A stretch of DNA of 12,372 nt from Larix sibirica (taxonomy: Eukaryota > Streptophyta > Pinopsida > Pinales > Pinaceae). The stretch is taken from positions 1 through 12,372 of the forward strand of contig NWUY0304145870.1 of the NCBI GenBank assembly GCA_004151065.3, in the 5' to 3' direction. A program made the translations under genes and the position numbers. The notes beneath the pieces are model-generated. The model ran no database searches. It was not told where the DNA came from and saw only the letters and a list, made by a program, of their open reading frames with translations. This document shows, one piece after another, positions 1 through 9,328 of the stretch; position 1 is the first letter of the stretch; every line of letters starts with the position of its first letter.

Positions 1-1
1 G

Positions 2-130
2 TGTGACAAGTTTGGTCACTATGCTTCAGATTGTCCTCAGAGAAAGAGAGGTAAGCATCATGTATCAATAGCTTATGTTGATGAGGAACCAACACATAAA
101 AATTCAATAGAATTTAAGCTTGATGATATA
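2..130 (+). pseudogene. Ty1/Copia gag remnant: zinc knuckle and C-terminal tail
   Basis: The window opens inside a reading frame that gives CDKFGHYASDC followed by a basic run (PQRKRGKHH) and an acidic tail, ending at TGA 128-130. The spacing C-x4-H-x4-C is the last three ligands of a retroviral-type CCHC zinc knuckle; the first Cys would lie just before base 1. In Copia elements this knuckle sits near the gag end and binds the element RNA during packaging. The plus-strand Copia RNase H tail at 812-1012 supports the assignment. No protease or integrase follows in frame, so this is a fragment. The family call is firm at motif level, but the piece is short. Confidence 0.75.
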
Positions 131-811
131 TGAAAAGAATATTTATTTTAATTTTTCTTGTAGTTTGGCCATTTTCCCTAGTACTAGAGCCCAAAAGATT
201 TGATAAAGTTTGATTCATTTTTTATGTTAAAAATTATATATGGTACTAGGTGTATTATGGTACCATTGGAAATTGTCAAGACTCGGAGGAGGCAGGAAGA
301 TTGCTTCCATGATAGAGGGAGAAATATCAGGGCCTTAAGATAAATGGGAAGATATCTCATGTTTGCATATTTTATACGTACTCTAGCTAATGAATACTTG
401 ATGAGTTTGGGCATCAAAAACAGCAAAGAAAATCATTGTCAGAGGGAGTTGGCTTCAGGTTCTAGGACACTAGGATGGATTATGTGACAAAGGGAGTAGT
501 TGGATGTGATGAGCTTGAAAACGGACGTTGATGTTTTCAGCATCGGGCAGAGATTACCCTAGTATTAGCCATGTGACTTGTCTAGGGGTGAATGGCCTGG
601 AGGCAGGGCAATATATTCTCCCATACACCATGTAACGAGGTGGGGATATTGGTCCTTGCATGATGAGTACTATTGATGCATCGGTCATTCCCCCAGTATT
701 AGCCATGTGACTTGGCTAGGGGTGAATGGCTCAAAGTGGGGCAGTGCTTTCTCTTGGGCATCCTGTGATGGGGTGGGGATATTAGTCCCTAGATGCTCAC
801 TCATCACTTAT
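131..811. other. Non-coding interior of the collapsed Copia element
   Basis: Between the gag knuckle and the RNase H tail an intact Copia element would carry about 3.5-4 kb of protease, integrase and reverse transcriptase. Here there are about 680 bases in which I find no pol motif in any frame. The left part (131-540) is unremarkable; the right part holds the duplicated unit described separately. This could be a large internal deletion, or a non-autonomous derivative that replaced its coding interior with other DNA. Confidence 0.6.
557..811. repeat. Imperfect tandem duplication, ~134-bp unit, two copies
   Basis: The block AGTATTAGCCATGTGACTTG begins at 561 and recurs at 695 with identical sequence; the following CTAGGGGTGAATGGC recurs too. 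TGGGGATATT at 641 recurs at 774. The period is therefore 133-134 bases. The middle of each unit has diverged much more than its two ends. Each copy begins with a potential stem: CCCTAG (557-562) pairs with CTAGGG (582-587), and the second copy has a weaker version at 690-696 and 716-722. The shared blocks are GC-richer than their surroundings. The function is unknown. Confidence 0.85.
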
Positions 812-1012
812 GCACTCATCAAGCACACTAAAATCAAATACCATTACATCTGTGATATGGTGTAGGGAGGAGCAATGCAGCGTCAGCACATTTCTATAGA
901 TGAGAAAACTATAGACATTATGACCAAGCCTTTGTCCAAGGAAACGTTTGTATACTTCAAGGACAAGATTGTTGTGGTAGAGAATGTCTCCTTCACTGAG
1001 AGCAAGTGTTGA
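812..1012 (+). pseudogene. Ty1/Copia pol remnant: C-terminal end of RNase H
   Basis: One frame gives HTKIKYHYICDMV, a stop (TAG 863-865), then ISIDEKTIDIMTKPLSKETF and a tail ending ENVSFTESKC with TGA at 1010-1012. The H-T-K-I-K-Y-H-Y-I signature, the T-x-D-I-x-T-K-P-L block and the following F-Y-F-x-D-K segment are the typical close of Copia polyproteins, where RNase H degrades the RNA strand during reverse transcription. Only about the last 65 residues remain; the catalytic residues lie upstream and are missing. In intact elements the 3' LTR follows closely. TGTTGATGTTTGG at 1007 would be a possible LTR start, but no second LTR is present to confirm it. Confidence 0.9.
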
Positions 1013-1443
1013 TGTTTGGAGCAGTTGTGGGTAGACATTATTCTAGACATGGATGGACGTGCATGTGAAGCAAGCTCGTGGAAATAAATAAATAGTTGAG
1101 GGTATATGCAAGATAAATAATGTGCAAATAAATAAATAAAAATTAAAACAAATTAGAGATAAAGAAATAAAATACAATGTTCCAATACCATGGTTTTATG
1201 AAACTATGGAGAGGTGATAAATAAAATATGATATTATAATTAATTAATTAAGCATCTAAGTAAAAAGCAAAAGGATGTGTCTTTTACATTTGAAAAGGCA
1301 CGATGAGACCTATTTAACGGTCCATGTATTGTATTGTATTCATCATTATTTTTATTTTCATCAATCATTCATCAATTTTATTTAAAGTGTAACATATGGT
1401 GGAATCTTTCAGTGTATAATTATTTTATGAAGAATCTATTGCA
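1013..1443. other. AT-rich spacer, possible start of a Copia 3' LTR
   Basis: No coding signal is seen. The stretch contains short AAAT/ATAA repeats (about 1082-1093 and 1126-1143), a TAATTAATTAATTA run (1237-1250) and a GTATT triplication near 1326-1341. It separates the plus-strand Copia remnant from the minus-strand Gypsy remnant, so at least one element boundary or deletion breakpoint should lie here. Neither a target-site duplication nor an LTR end could be fixed. Confidence 0.5.
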
Positions 1444-2092
1444 CTAATTCATCAAATTCGTAAGGAAATAATTATCAGATCTAAAAGTCAAAAAATCAAC
1501 ATGTTCCTTCCCTGAGAGGTATTGTTCAATTGCAAGCAATTGTCGGGTGTTATCCTCATCATCACTCTCTTCCCCCTTTTCCCATGGTAGTGATTCTTGT
1601 TCTATATTTGGTTTGGAAGGAGGGTATAATGTAAGTTCTTTGATGGAAGTTCCCTGGGAAATTGTCATGTTCCCTGATATACAACCGATGTAATCATCAA
1701 CAGTAGCCAACCAAGGGCACACTAGGATCAAATGATATCCACTCAAGTTATACTTAGAATGTAAAATCATGAAATGTGCAATGGATTCCCAAGAATCCAT
1801 AGAGATCACTACATCCTCAATAATGCCTTTAGGCTTGATTGTAGACTGGTCTTCTAACTGAAGTACTGTAGGGATTTATCTAAGAACGTTATTAATCTAT
1901 ACCTTGACTATAGGACTCCCTAGGTCTAAATACTTAGTTGTAAGAGTTTTTCCTGACATCAAATATGTTAAGTCACCAATTACATGTATTATTTGAGGTT
2001 CCTTTCTTTTTTGCCTAGTTTTCTTAAGCATAGTTATCTAACATCCTTAGAATAGATAGGGACATCTTCAATTCCTTGAAACAGTGGAATCC
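1444..2092 (-). pseudogene. Ty3/Gypsy aspartic protease domain, active site deleted
   Basis: Read on the minus strand, the protein pieces are an N-terminal IPLFQGIEDVPIYSK block (about 2075-2030), then in a shifted frame PQIIHVIGDLTYLMSGKTL and a KYLDLGSPIVKV segment (to about 1895), then after a stop TVLQLEDQSTIKPKG, and finally one open frame from 1809 to 1444. That last part has the PWLATVDDYIGC and GNMTISQGTS blocks typical of the C-terminal half of plant Gypsy proteases, followed by an acidic linker. The enzyme would cut the Gag-Pol polyprotein. The D-x-G-A catalytic loop expected between INNVL and IPTVLQL is absent. The reading ends at TAG 1444 and no reverse transcriptase follows. Confidence 0.9.
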
Positions 2093-2720
2093 TCACACAT
2101 ATGTTCTGTAATTCCCCATAAACTCAAATTTTGGTTGAGATGGTGGTTTGTCTATGTTTATCCTTTCTGGGTATGGAGGGGACTGTTTGTTTTCTATATG
2201 ATGTACTTTGGATGGTGTAGACACATGGATATGGCCATTAGAATGATCTAGGAAATTTTCGGGTGTTTCTTCATCCTCACCTTTCTCTGTAACTACAGGA
2301 GAATTTGTTTTATTAAGGTTCATCCTTGATCTCAGTTGAATATCACGGCAGTCCATGGAGGTGATGGAATAGGTCAAGTAGTTTATTGGTCATGTATCTA
2401 GTGTCGGTTGCATGACCTTATTATTGGGGTTAGAAATGATTTGGGTAGGAATTTGTGGCCTTGGGGGAGGATTACCTGGAGGAAATTTTATTTGTGGTTG
2501 AGGAGGTAGCTGCATAGGAGGAAATTGAAATTGTTGAGGAGGTGAATGGTGGATCTCTTGTTGATTCCCAAAGGCATAATTTTTCCAATTTTGTTGCCAT
2601 GGAAAATTTTTGGGGTATGGGAGCATCCAGGGTTATTGTGGGACACCATGGTTGATACAGTTGAGGTACTTGTGGATTGTTCCAATAAGAATTAAGTGAT
2701 TGCATGGGGTCTAATACCAT
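2093..2720 (-). pseudogene. Ty3/Gypsy gag-pol linker, Pro/Gln-rich
   Basis: Two overlapping frames on the minus strand cover this stretch. The first part (from about 2720) gives MQSLNSYWNN followed by PQVPQLYQPW. After a frameshift near 2630 comes a Pro/Gln/Phe-rich run with PPQQFQFPPMQLPPQPQIKF and NPNNK. A stop at about 2387 follows, then a hydrophilic acidic piece with ITSMDCRDIQLRSRM and PYPERINIDKP that leads into the protease. Such low-complexity linkers between the Gag zinc knuckles and protease are usual in this plant Gypsy group. No catalytic role is expected. The junction with the protease is itself frameshifted near 2100. Confidence 0.8.
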
Positions 2721-2787
2721 ACTCAGGGGATGAGGCTACCACGGGTGCTTCTAGGATATGAAATCGACTAGCTCCCCTCCCACACCT

Positions 2788-4103
2788 GCATCTGTTTAAA
2801 CATATTTGAGTTCTAGGAGTGAAGTGAATACTTTGGTAGCATCGTATTTATCATATATTCCATATATTTTAGCGTTTTCTAATGGGAAATCCTTCATAGG
2901 ATTTTTCTTTCTACAATTGGGGCAGAAAATTGCCAAAGCACAATCTTCTTCCTATTATCTCTTTTTGTCTTGTAAAGCATCCAATTGGGAACTCGAAGTA
3001 CTAAGTATGTCAGTTTTGAATTCCTCTAAGAGGTTACCGATTTATATCCTTGTTATACCCTCCTTAAGTTCCTTGACAATTCTAACTATTTTGTCCTGAG
3101 GTCCTCGTCTTGGTTAGGACGCATTTCTTGAGTATCGTCTACATAGTTCACATATCTCACCATATTTAAGTTGAGATATATCTCTCAATCCCATTAAGTT
3201 CAGGATCTCGATGCAGTCATCTATGATTTCTTGTAACAATAGAATTTTTAATGTCTCCTCATCAAGTGCACTCTATTTATACCTCTTTAAATTATATTGG
3301 AATATTTCCACGTAGTCTTCTAGGATTTCGTCCTCGTTTTGCGACATTTTTAATATTGATTCTTTATAATATCTGTCCTTGTAGTAATCCTAATATTTCT
3401 TCAGGAAATCCTTCTTCATTTCTACCCAAGTTGAGATGTTGTCACCACCCAACCCCATGAACTAGCAAAGTGTTGCATTCTTTAGGGTGGCTGGAATAGT
3501 TTTAATTTTTTAGCGTGTATGACATAATCATATCTCCTACACAGGACGTCAAATTCAAATAGAAAGGTGTCTGGATATTTTTTATCCATACCATGAAAAT
3601 TTGGCATTGTTGAGTGAGGGATGTTTTTCATTTTTTCTATGAGTGGTCCCCCGAGTTTTGAATTGAAAAATCAAAGGTAATTGTTTCCTCTATAGTAGGA
3701 GTTTTTCCCTCCTCCCTAGCCATGTCTCTCCAAAAGTCCTTAAACCCTTGTAAAGTTTTGATTCTGCAAAATAGGGTGAATCTGTTGATTCGTGTTCTTC
3801 ATTTAGTTGAGTATCGATATCTAATTGCTTAGAACAATCCTCTGCTCATGTAGATTCTATGGGTGATAGTACTATCCATGCTTGTACTGATGAGGCAACT
3901 TCAATTGCAGGGTTAGTGGAATGCACTAATTCTCTAACAGTCTCCATTGGCTCCCTCCCTGCCGGAATATTGACAAAAGGAGACCTTCTCTTTGAGCTGC
4001 TACTCCTTGCACCTCCCTTTATTGAAATTCCTACATGGTTAGTTTCTTGAGGTATTTTGTAAGCATAAACAAGTCTACCTATACTATCTCTAATTCTATG
4101 CAT
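2788..4103 (-). pseudogene. Ty3/Gypsy gag, with decayed zinc knuckles
   Basis: Gag forms the virus-like particle that packages element RNA. On the minus strand the N-terminal stretch (4103 to about 3846) begins MHRIRDSIGRLVYAY; 3845-3650 is frameshifted. The conserved core runs from about 3650 to 2955: MPNFHGMDKKYPDTFLFEFD, KKLKLF, then after a one-base loss near 3492, FMGLGGDNISTWVEMKKDFL, a DYYKDR block, MGLRDISQLKYGEICELCRR and FKTDILSTSSSQLDAL. This is the retrotransposon-gag arrangement of plant Gypsy elements. After the frameshift one frame continues to 2788 with about eight stops. Two knuckle positions follow at 2935-2820 with most metal ligands replaced. The start at 4103 is only the first Met of the surviving frame. 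Confidence 0.9.
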
Positions 4104-4338
4104 GGATCATTAGCATGGTACATCTTTGTAGAGACTTTTAGCGGGTCGTTACAATGTGGTAATGCCCCAGTGAGATCGTATTTATGTCTTACTTGTATCT
4201 ACTCCTCCATCCCTCAATCAAAACATATGCATTCATAAATGAAAAACCAAACCAAAAGAAAACTTGTTCAAAGAAAGAAATTTCACACATTAAAATGGCT
4301 ATGTCAGCTAACAAGGGGATTACAATGGTCGTGCCAAC
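4104..4338 (-). other. Leader between primer-binding site and gag
   Basis: This is the expected 5' untranslated leader of the minus-strand Gypsy element, 235 bases between the PBS and the first Met of the surviving gag frame. No coding signal is convincing. A packaging signal could lie here but cannot be recognised by eye. Short open frames on the plus strand are antisense coincidences. Confidence 0.5.
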
Positions 4339-4356
4339 TCCCCGGAAATGGCGCCA
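4339..4356 (-). promoter_or_regulatory. Primer-binding site, tRNA-Asp-like
   Basis: The minus strand reads TGGCGCCATTTCCGGGGA. The complement of the plant tRNA-Asp 3' end, a primer used by several plant Gypsy lineages, is TGGCGCCGTTGCCGGGGA. I count 16 of 18 matches, both differences being in the middle. The site lies where it should: three to four bases inside the predicted LTR edge and upstream of gag on the same strand. Minus-strand DNA synthesis would start here. Confidence 0.78.
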
Positions 4357-4359
4357 AAA

Positions 4360-5196
4360 TGAAGGGCTCTTTAATTATCAACCAACAAATCAGGAGACAA
4401 TTAAAAATAAATTCATCAATTATCAACCAAGATTCTATAAACTTCGAGTTACCACGCACTATATGTATCAGTCACTGAGCCTTTATTGTGGTTTACAAAG
4501 GCTAAGGTTTTAGTTTATGGGTATTTGAATCATATCAACGTGGATAAATTACTTGGAAAAGAATATTTTAACCATTCCTATGCAATCCTACATAAAACAA
4601 AATCTAAGTTAACTCACTCATACAGAAAATAAAAGTGCAGAAAGGAAACTAAACTTTTGCAAAGACTAAAGCTTAATTTTCAGCAAAATAGAACTAACTA
4701 ACTTGCAGAAAAAGAGCCTTTTTAGCATCATTCTTGAAGAAGAAATGAATCAGAACCTATTATATGTATAAAATACTCCTATAAGTGCTCATAATTACAA
4801 AATCATCTAGAGGAAAGCATTCAGTCAAGCAACTACTGGAAATTATCAAATTGAGCATCTATAGGAAAACAAGCATCTACATAAATAAATATCAAGCATC
4901 GACAGGAAATAAGTTATTTCTTGCCAAGGTAAAATCACTCATCAATTCTCAATTACCATAATTTCACTTTTAACCTCACAGTACACAATAAGAAATTCAC
5001 TACAATAATCAAATGTAATAATCAAACCTAAACTCTAAATCTAATAATTTGTAAGTTGATGAAAGGAGAGCATCCACACATTAATTCTATCTAAATCACA
5101 TCACATAGAGACTAACCTATGTGAAATATACTTACACTCATCTCATGTCAACCGAGGGGGGCCTACCTCTTAAGATAGGGGTTGAAAATGCCAACA
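4360..5196 (-). repeat. 5' LTR of the Gypsy element (predicted edges)
   Basis: Adjacent to the PBS the minus strand reads CTTCA then TTTTGGCGCC, so the LTR 3' end is placed at 4360 (CA). Going upstream, the first good TG start is TGTTGGCATTTTC, whose first base is 5196. This gives an LTR of about 837 bp. A TATA-like TATACATATAA is present on the minus strand near 4759-4769, in a suitable place for a promoter. AATTATCAACCAA is repeated at 4373 and 4418. There is no polypurine tract just outside 5196, which fits a 5' LTR rather than a 3' one. No partner LTR is in the window, so the outer edge is tentative. Confidence 0.55.
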
Positions 5197-5500
5197 ATCA
5201 TACGAAACTCAGGCTTAATAACACATAGGAATTACGAGACAACAACAACAATTATATTGAAATGACAAAGTGTGAAAATTGATCCACACAATTTGATTCA
5301 GTCTTGGCTAACTTCCATGAGAGGATAATGATCATTTTTATACATATAGAGGGTGAATCTAAATTTGTCCCGTCGTTAAAAAGATTCCAACAGTTAAGAA
5401 TGTGTGGCCATCTTTTACAATATACTTTGAAACAAAATACCAAACATAGCACGTTGATCTAGCTCAATCTTGTATTATCGTGTAGTCCAATTAAAGATTC
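5197..5500. other. Gene-free spacer between LTR and unnamed pseudogene
   Basis: Just over 300 bases with no supported coding or RNA feature. The five bases next to the predicted LTR edge (ATCAT, 5197-5201) would be one half of a target-site duplication, but its partner is not available. A CAACAACAACAA run lies at about 5240-5252. Confidence 0.4.
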
Positions 5501-7936
5501 TTATTGTAGGGATAATAGAATCAAGCTGATGATTATGATCTTCGATCCCTTGGGTGATAGCATTGTTTCAGTCACAGTGTGCCAAAAATTATCCTCTTCT
5601 TTTTCTGAAACAGGGCTTAGAGTAGAGGAAAATGGAACCTCAGCCCTATCCAATTAGTTGTATGCATTTTGAGGCAATCAAGGTACATATGTAAGCATTC
5701 CATTGCTATATCAAACTTCCTATATGTGAAAGGTTTTTTTTTCTTTAGTTGAAGGTCAATATCTCGATCCCTTCTTCTTAAGTACAACAAAAATTTTAAT
5801 GTGTGGAGAGGTATCCAATCCCTACATGCATTAACAGTTGTATTTTGTGCTCCTTCCAATAAAATGATAAATTCTCAATCTTCCATGACTCTACCCCTTT
5901 CTGGAAACAACTTTTCTGGTGCAGGAAAACCCCTTACCCACATAACATCCTCCCACTCAATAAACTCCGAAAAGGATGCAGAGCTATTTCATTTCAATTG
6001 ATTCCTCACGAAAGATATGAAATATTGAAGTTGTACATCTCCAACGTATGGATTAGGGTCCCAATCATCGTAATCCACCATATCTAGGTTATGCAGATAT
6101 AGCTCGCATAATAGATCTTGTTCCTCATCATTTCCTCTAAAGAAGGTTTGTATGCATTGATCCTATGTTTCAATCTGGTCTATTATTGTGATTCGTAAGG
6201 ATATCAATTGTTCCTTCAGAAACACAAAGTATAGATTGGAAGGGGGGCGAATATTTATCATGGCACGAGCTTGATAGATTAAGTATTGCTTTTCATACTA
6301 TTACTTTTCAATTTCCATACTAATCCTCCTTGTTTCCATAGCATAATATTGATCTCTTAACCTCTTTGTCCCCATGTCTTGCACCTTCCACTCTTGTCTG
6401 TCCAAAGCATTCATAAGTTCCTCTTCCAATGTTCTTTCATTTTCTTTTAGTCTGGATACATCACCTTCCAAATTTTGGATCTGACTAGATCCTTAACCTA
6501 CTTCCTCAGCTTCTCATATCCACTTCCTCTTCTTTTGAGGATTCCTCAACCTATTTGATTTCTTTTTCTAAACCATTGGGTCCATCCCTATCGTCTGACA
6601 GAATAGGATTTGTTGTGTCACTCCACCCCCTTCCATATCCACTACATTTATCGAATATGGGCCAACCCTCCAGATTCTTTGATTTTTGTGATTCTGCTCA
6701 GAGGGTTGTTAATTCATTTGATTGGTCCTGATATGCAAGTTTCAACTTTCGATAATCCCCTCTCATCCTCATGTAGGATTTCCTATAATTTGTTATTAGT
6801 AGGGGATGGAATTTCCTTATGATCATACTGTTCTTCTTCTTCTGTTGGACTTTCTGTGCTAGTCCTAGACCCCCAATCTCTACAGCTAATAAATCCAAAT
6901 CCTCCTATTGTTCTAACTATGGTGATTGTTGATATTTAGTTGATAATTCTAGTTCCTCAGTCTCTATTGGTTCACAACGGTCTTCAACACTCGATCCCAA
7001 CTCTGCTCTTTCACTTCCTTTGGTCTCCACCTATTCTATAGGTCCTTCAATTTCTTCAACTTCAAAACCCTTGTCCTTTGTTGTCATTGTTTCCTGAGTT
7101 TCAGGGTCTGTGCAAATGGTGGCCCTTGACAGAGTGTTGGGTCGACTAGATGGTTTGGCAGGGATCTCTCTCCATGAGGTCCTCTTCCTTAATCTTAGGA
7201 TTGTTGTATTTGTTTGAGATGCACCCTGTAATGGTTCTACCACCCATTCAGGAACAAAGACTCTTTGTAATTCAGGTGGTATAGGGTATTTTATGAAGAG
7301 ATCCCATGTTTGATTAACTTCTCACGGGGTATCTTCAAATAGTAGCCTAATTAATCCATGGTGGGATAAACTAGTCTAAGGATTCTTTCTTTCCTTCACT
7401 ATTTGGCTCATTAGTTCTAGGGATTTCCATAAGAAGTAGGGAATATTAATGTACTTTTGATGTATGAGATGTTCAACAGTTTAAAATGATAGCCAAATAA
7501 TAAGTTAACTCTACCTTCATAAGTGACAAATTTAAGGGTGCAAAACACTGCCTCATCCTACAATGATGGAAGGGAGCTTCTTTGGGTTCCTTTATCAGTC
7601 CCCTGTACCTTTTCTCATGGCTCTAAGAATTCCTCTTTAAGCGGATTTATTAATATTCTACATTCAAACAATATTTCCCCCACCTAAGGCAGACTTGTAA
7701 TCCTTGCAATAACATCTTCATTCACCTGATTTTTAGACCCCGTGTTTCCGCAATCGACTATGTATATGACTTAGCGAACTCCATTGCCACCTCTTTGTCA
7801 CTTCTCTGAATATTTTTGAAATAATTCATCCATCCTGCTCTTTTAAAACTCCTTTCAATTCCTTATTTTTGCAAATCAAGTCCACATTTTCAGGTTCACT
7901 ACGAGCTGGGAATCCCATCGTGCTAGTAGGATACAT
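5501..7936 (-). pseudogene. Long decayed gene, unnamed plant repeat-associated protein
   Basis: I cannot name this family. Piecing frames together gives a protein of roughly 800 residues with at least four frameshifts and many stops. N-terminal block (7936 to about 7270): MGFPARSEPENVDLI, MNYFKNIQRSDKEVAMEFAK, VNEDVIARITSLP, FVTYEGRVNLLFGYHFKLLN, then IPYFLWKSLELMSQI, SHHGLIRLL and NQTWDLFIKYPIPPE. Middle (7260-6400): hydrophilic and acidic, then a probable coiled coil beginning IQNLEGDVSRLKENERTLEE. C-terminal block (6330-5617): YLHNLDMVDYDDWDPNPYVG, MWVRGFPAPEKLFPERGR, RDWIPLHTLKFLLYLRRRDR and TTNWIGLRFHF. A frameshifted tail reaches TAA at 5501. The N-terminal block resembles, from memory only, hypothetical proteins that are repeated in plant genomes and lie in retroelements. 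The start is the first Met of the coherent frame (7936) or the MGFPAR Met (7918). Confidence 0.65.
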
Positions 7937-8929
7937 GACTCGATTGGTGAACTATTTGGGATTTTACAATACTACGAATATTTTGAACAAAGGCCGAAAA
8001 TTTTGGAATAATAAAAGGAAAATATGGTGGCGTAGTCGGGCTCATATATGGAAGAGGAAGGCGTGGCCATTTTCAATCATAATTTCCTAGCAGGGTATAT
8101 AATGGTGTCTATGGGTTTTGTAGACACTTTAATGATGACAATTTTTAGTTCATGTGGAAGTTATGTGTCAGTTTTAGCTATTAGCTGCTAAATTGGCAAT
8201 TCCTACTAGATTTAACGTGCTTTACCACCCCCCCAACCAACTCTTGGACATGTCCTATGGTCAGTGGGTAGCATGTAGGATTTAAGCATGGTAATTAGTG
8301 ATCGATCCTTCATATATTTTCTAATCATTATATTTCGGGTGGACTACGTACATGACATACCTATGGTAAATGTGCGATGATGGTGAGTTGTGTCATGGGC
8401 ATGATGAGTCCCAATTCTGATAGGTAAAAGACATATCCAAAGCTTAACTATGTGATCTAAGAAGTATTATTTCAAAAAATTGGTTAAACATTTCGAGGTT
8501 GATTATGTATTTATGGATAGAATGATGATGATAGAATTGTTTATCCTTTCGTTTGCTTGATTTACTTTAACTTTGGTTAAAGAGCAGTCTAATGCATGTA
8601 TTAGCATGTAATTGTGGATTGTAGAGAATCAAGTCAAGAGTTAAATTCAAGTTCCATTGTTTCCCTATTTTGAGGATCGATTTATGAACCATTGTTGCAT
8701 GATTACTACCACAGTTCTAGTGATGACAAAGCCACAATTGACTTCTACTACTTAGGGTTAACTAGTACCAATAGTTTTGAGATTAATGAAAGAATGTACA
8801 ACCGATAAAAGGGGCAATTACACTATTCACCAAGACATTTCGAGATCCTAATCAATTGCTAGTTATATCCAACACTTCAAGAATGAAATCTTAGTTGTGA
8901 TCGAGTTTAGACTTAGTTTAATTTCTGCA
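7937..8929. other. Gene-free region upstream of the unnamed pseudogene
   Basis: No frame carries a recognisable protein. Visible details are a small inverted repeat, GTGTCTA (8105-8111) with TAGACAC (8121-8127), and a C7 run at 8227-8233, which on the minus strand is a GGGGGGGTGG purine tract of the kind found before LTRs. No tRNA-like primer site was found. The stretch may be an LTR or untranslated part of the element that held the downstream gene. Confidence 0.4.
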
Positions 8930-8963
8930 TTTTTTTTTTTATATACTTTCTGTAATAAATAGA
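8930..8963 (+). promoter_or_regulatory. Poly-T and TATA-like cluster, possible LTR promoter
   Basis: An 11-base T run (8930-8940) is followed at once by ATATAC and, 12 bases on, by AATAAATAGA. A TATA-like box of this kind followed by a stretch such as CTTTGTGCTC is common in plant LTRs, so this may be the promoter or polyadenylation area of a plus-strand LTR. No LTR ends, primer site or coding partner were found, so the call is weak. Confidence 0.2.
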
Positions 8964-9328
8964 CCTTTGTGCTCTAAGATGAGGGTTCATCTCTCAAGTA
9001 TTTTTTAACCATTAGATACAATGCTTTTGTTACAGGTTTATCTTATTTACACATTTTTGAAATATGAAGACTTAATCAGTTTAATGATAGTTCTTTATTT
9101 CCTGCATTCCATGTGTGCCTAAGTTTCTTCCTTTCATGTGTTGGTTTGGGGAAGGTCTCCCTCATTGCAATCACATGAGTTCCTAATTCATTAAATTAAT
9201 TTTGGTAATTCATGTTCATGCTCAGTTATAATTCAATTGTTTTATTCATCCACAAATTATGTTTCATATTATGTGGCATGGATCAGTTTATGCTATAGTG
9301 CCATTTGAATACATTGTTGCAGTTTCCT
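8964..9328. other. Gene-free AT-rich stretch
   Basis: No coding, RNA or repeat feature can be supported here. It lies between the poly-T/TATA-like cluster and the diverged repeat array. Confidence 0.4.

Noticed and set aside
184-426. 80-residue minus-strand open frame in the Copia interior
   Set aside because: No family features, antisense to the element, and typical of chance in AT-rich sequence.
2806-3099. 97-residue open frame on the plus strand
   Set aside because: It is antisense to the clear gag frame on the minus strand and has no motif; it exists because the region is AT-rich.
3859-4513. Several overlapping plus-strand open frames
   Set aside because: They lie opposite gag, the leader, PBS and LTR of the minus-strand element and show no protein family features.
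4854-4900. Three AGCATC words 18 and 22 bases apart inside the LTR
   Set aside because: Words are short and the spacing irregular; not enough for a repeat array.
5252-5452. 66-residue Cys-rich minus-strand open frame, considered as a small secreted peptide
   Set aside because: No convincing signal peptide or Cys pattern, and it lies between the unnamed pseudogene and the LTR in AT-rich DNA.
8105-8127. 7-base stem GTGTCTA/TAGACAC, considered as a hairpin RNA or terminator
   Set aside because: Too short for a plant microRNA precursor, no U-tract and no gene it could serve.
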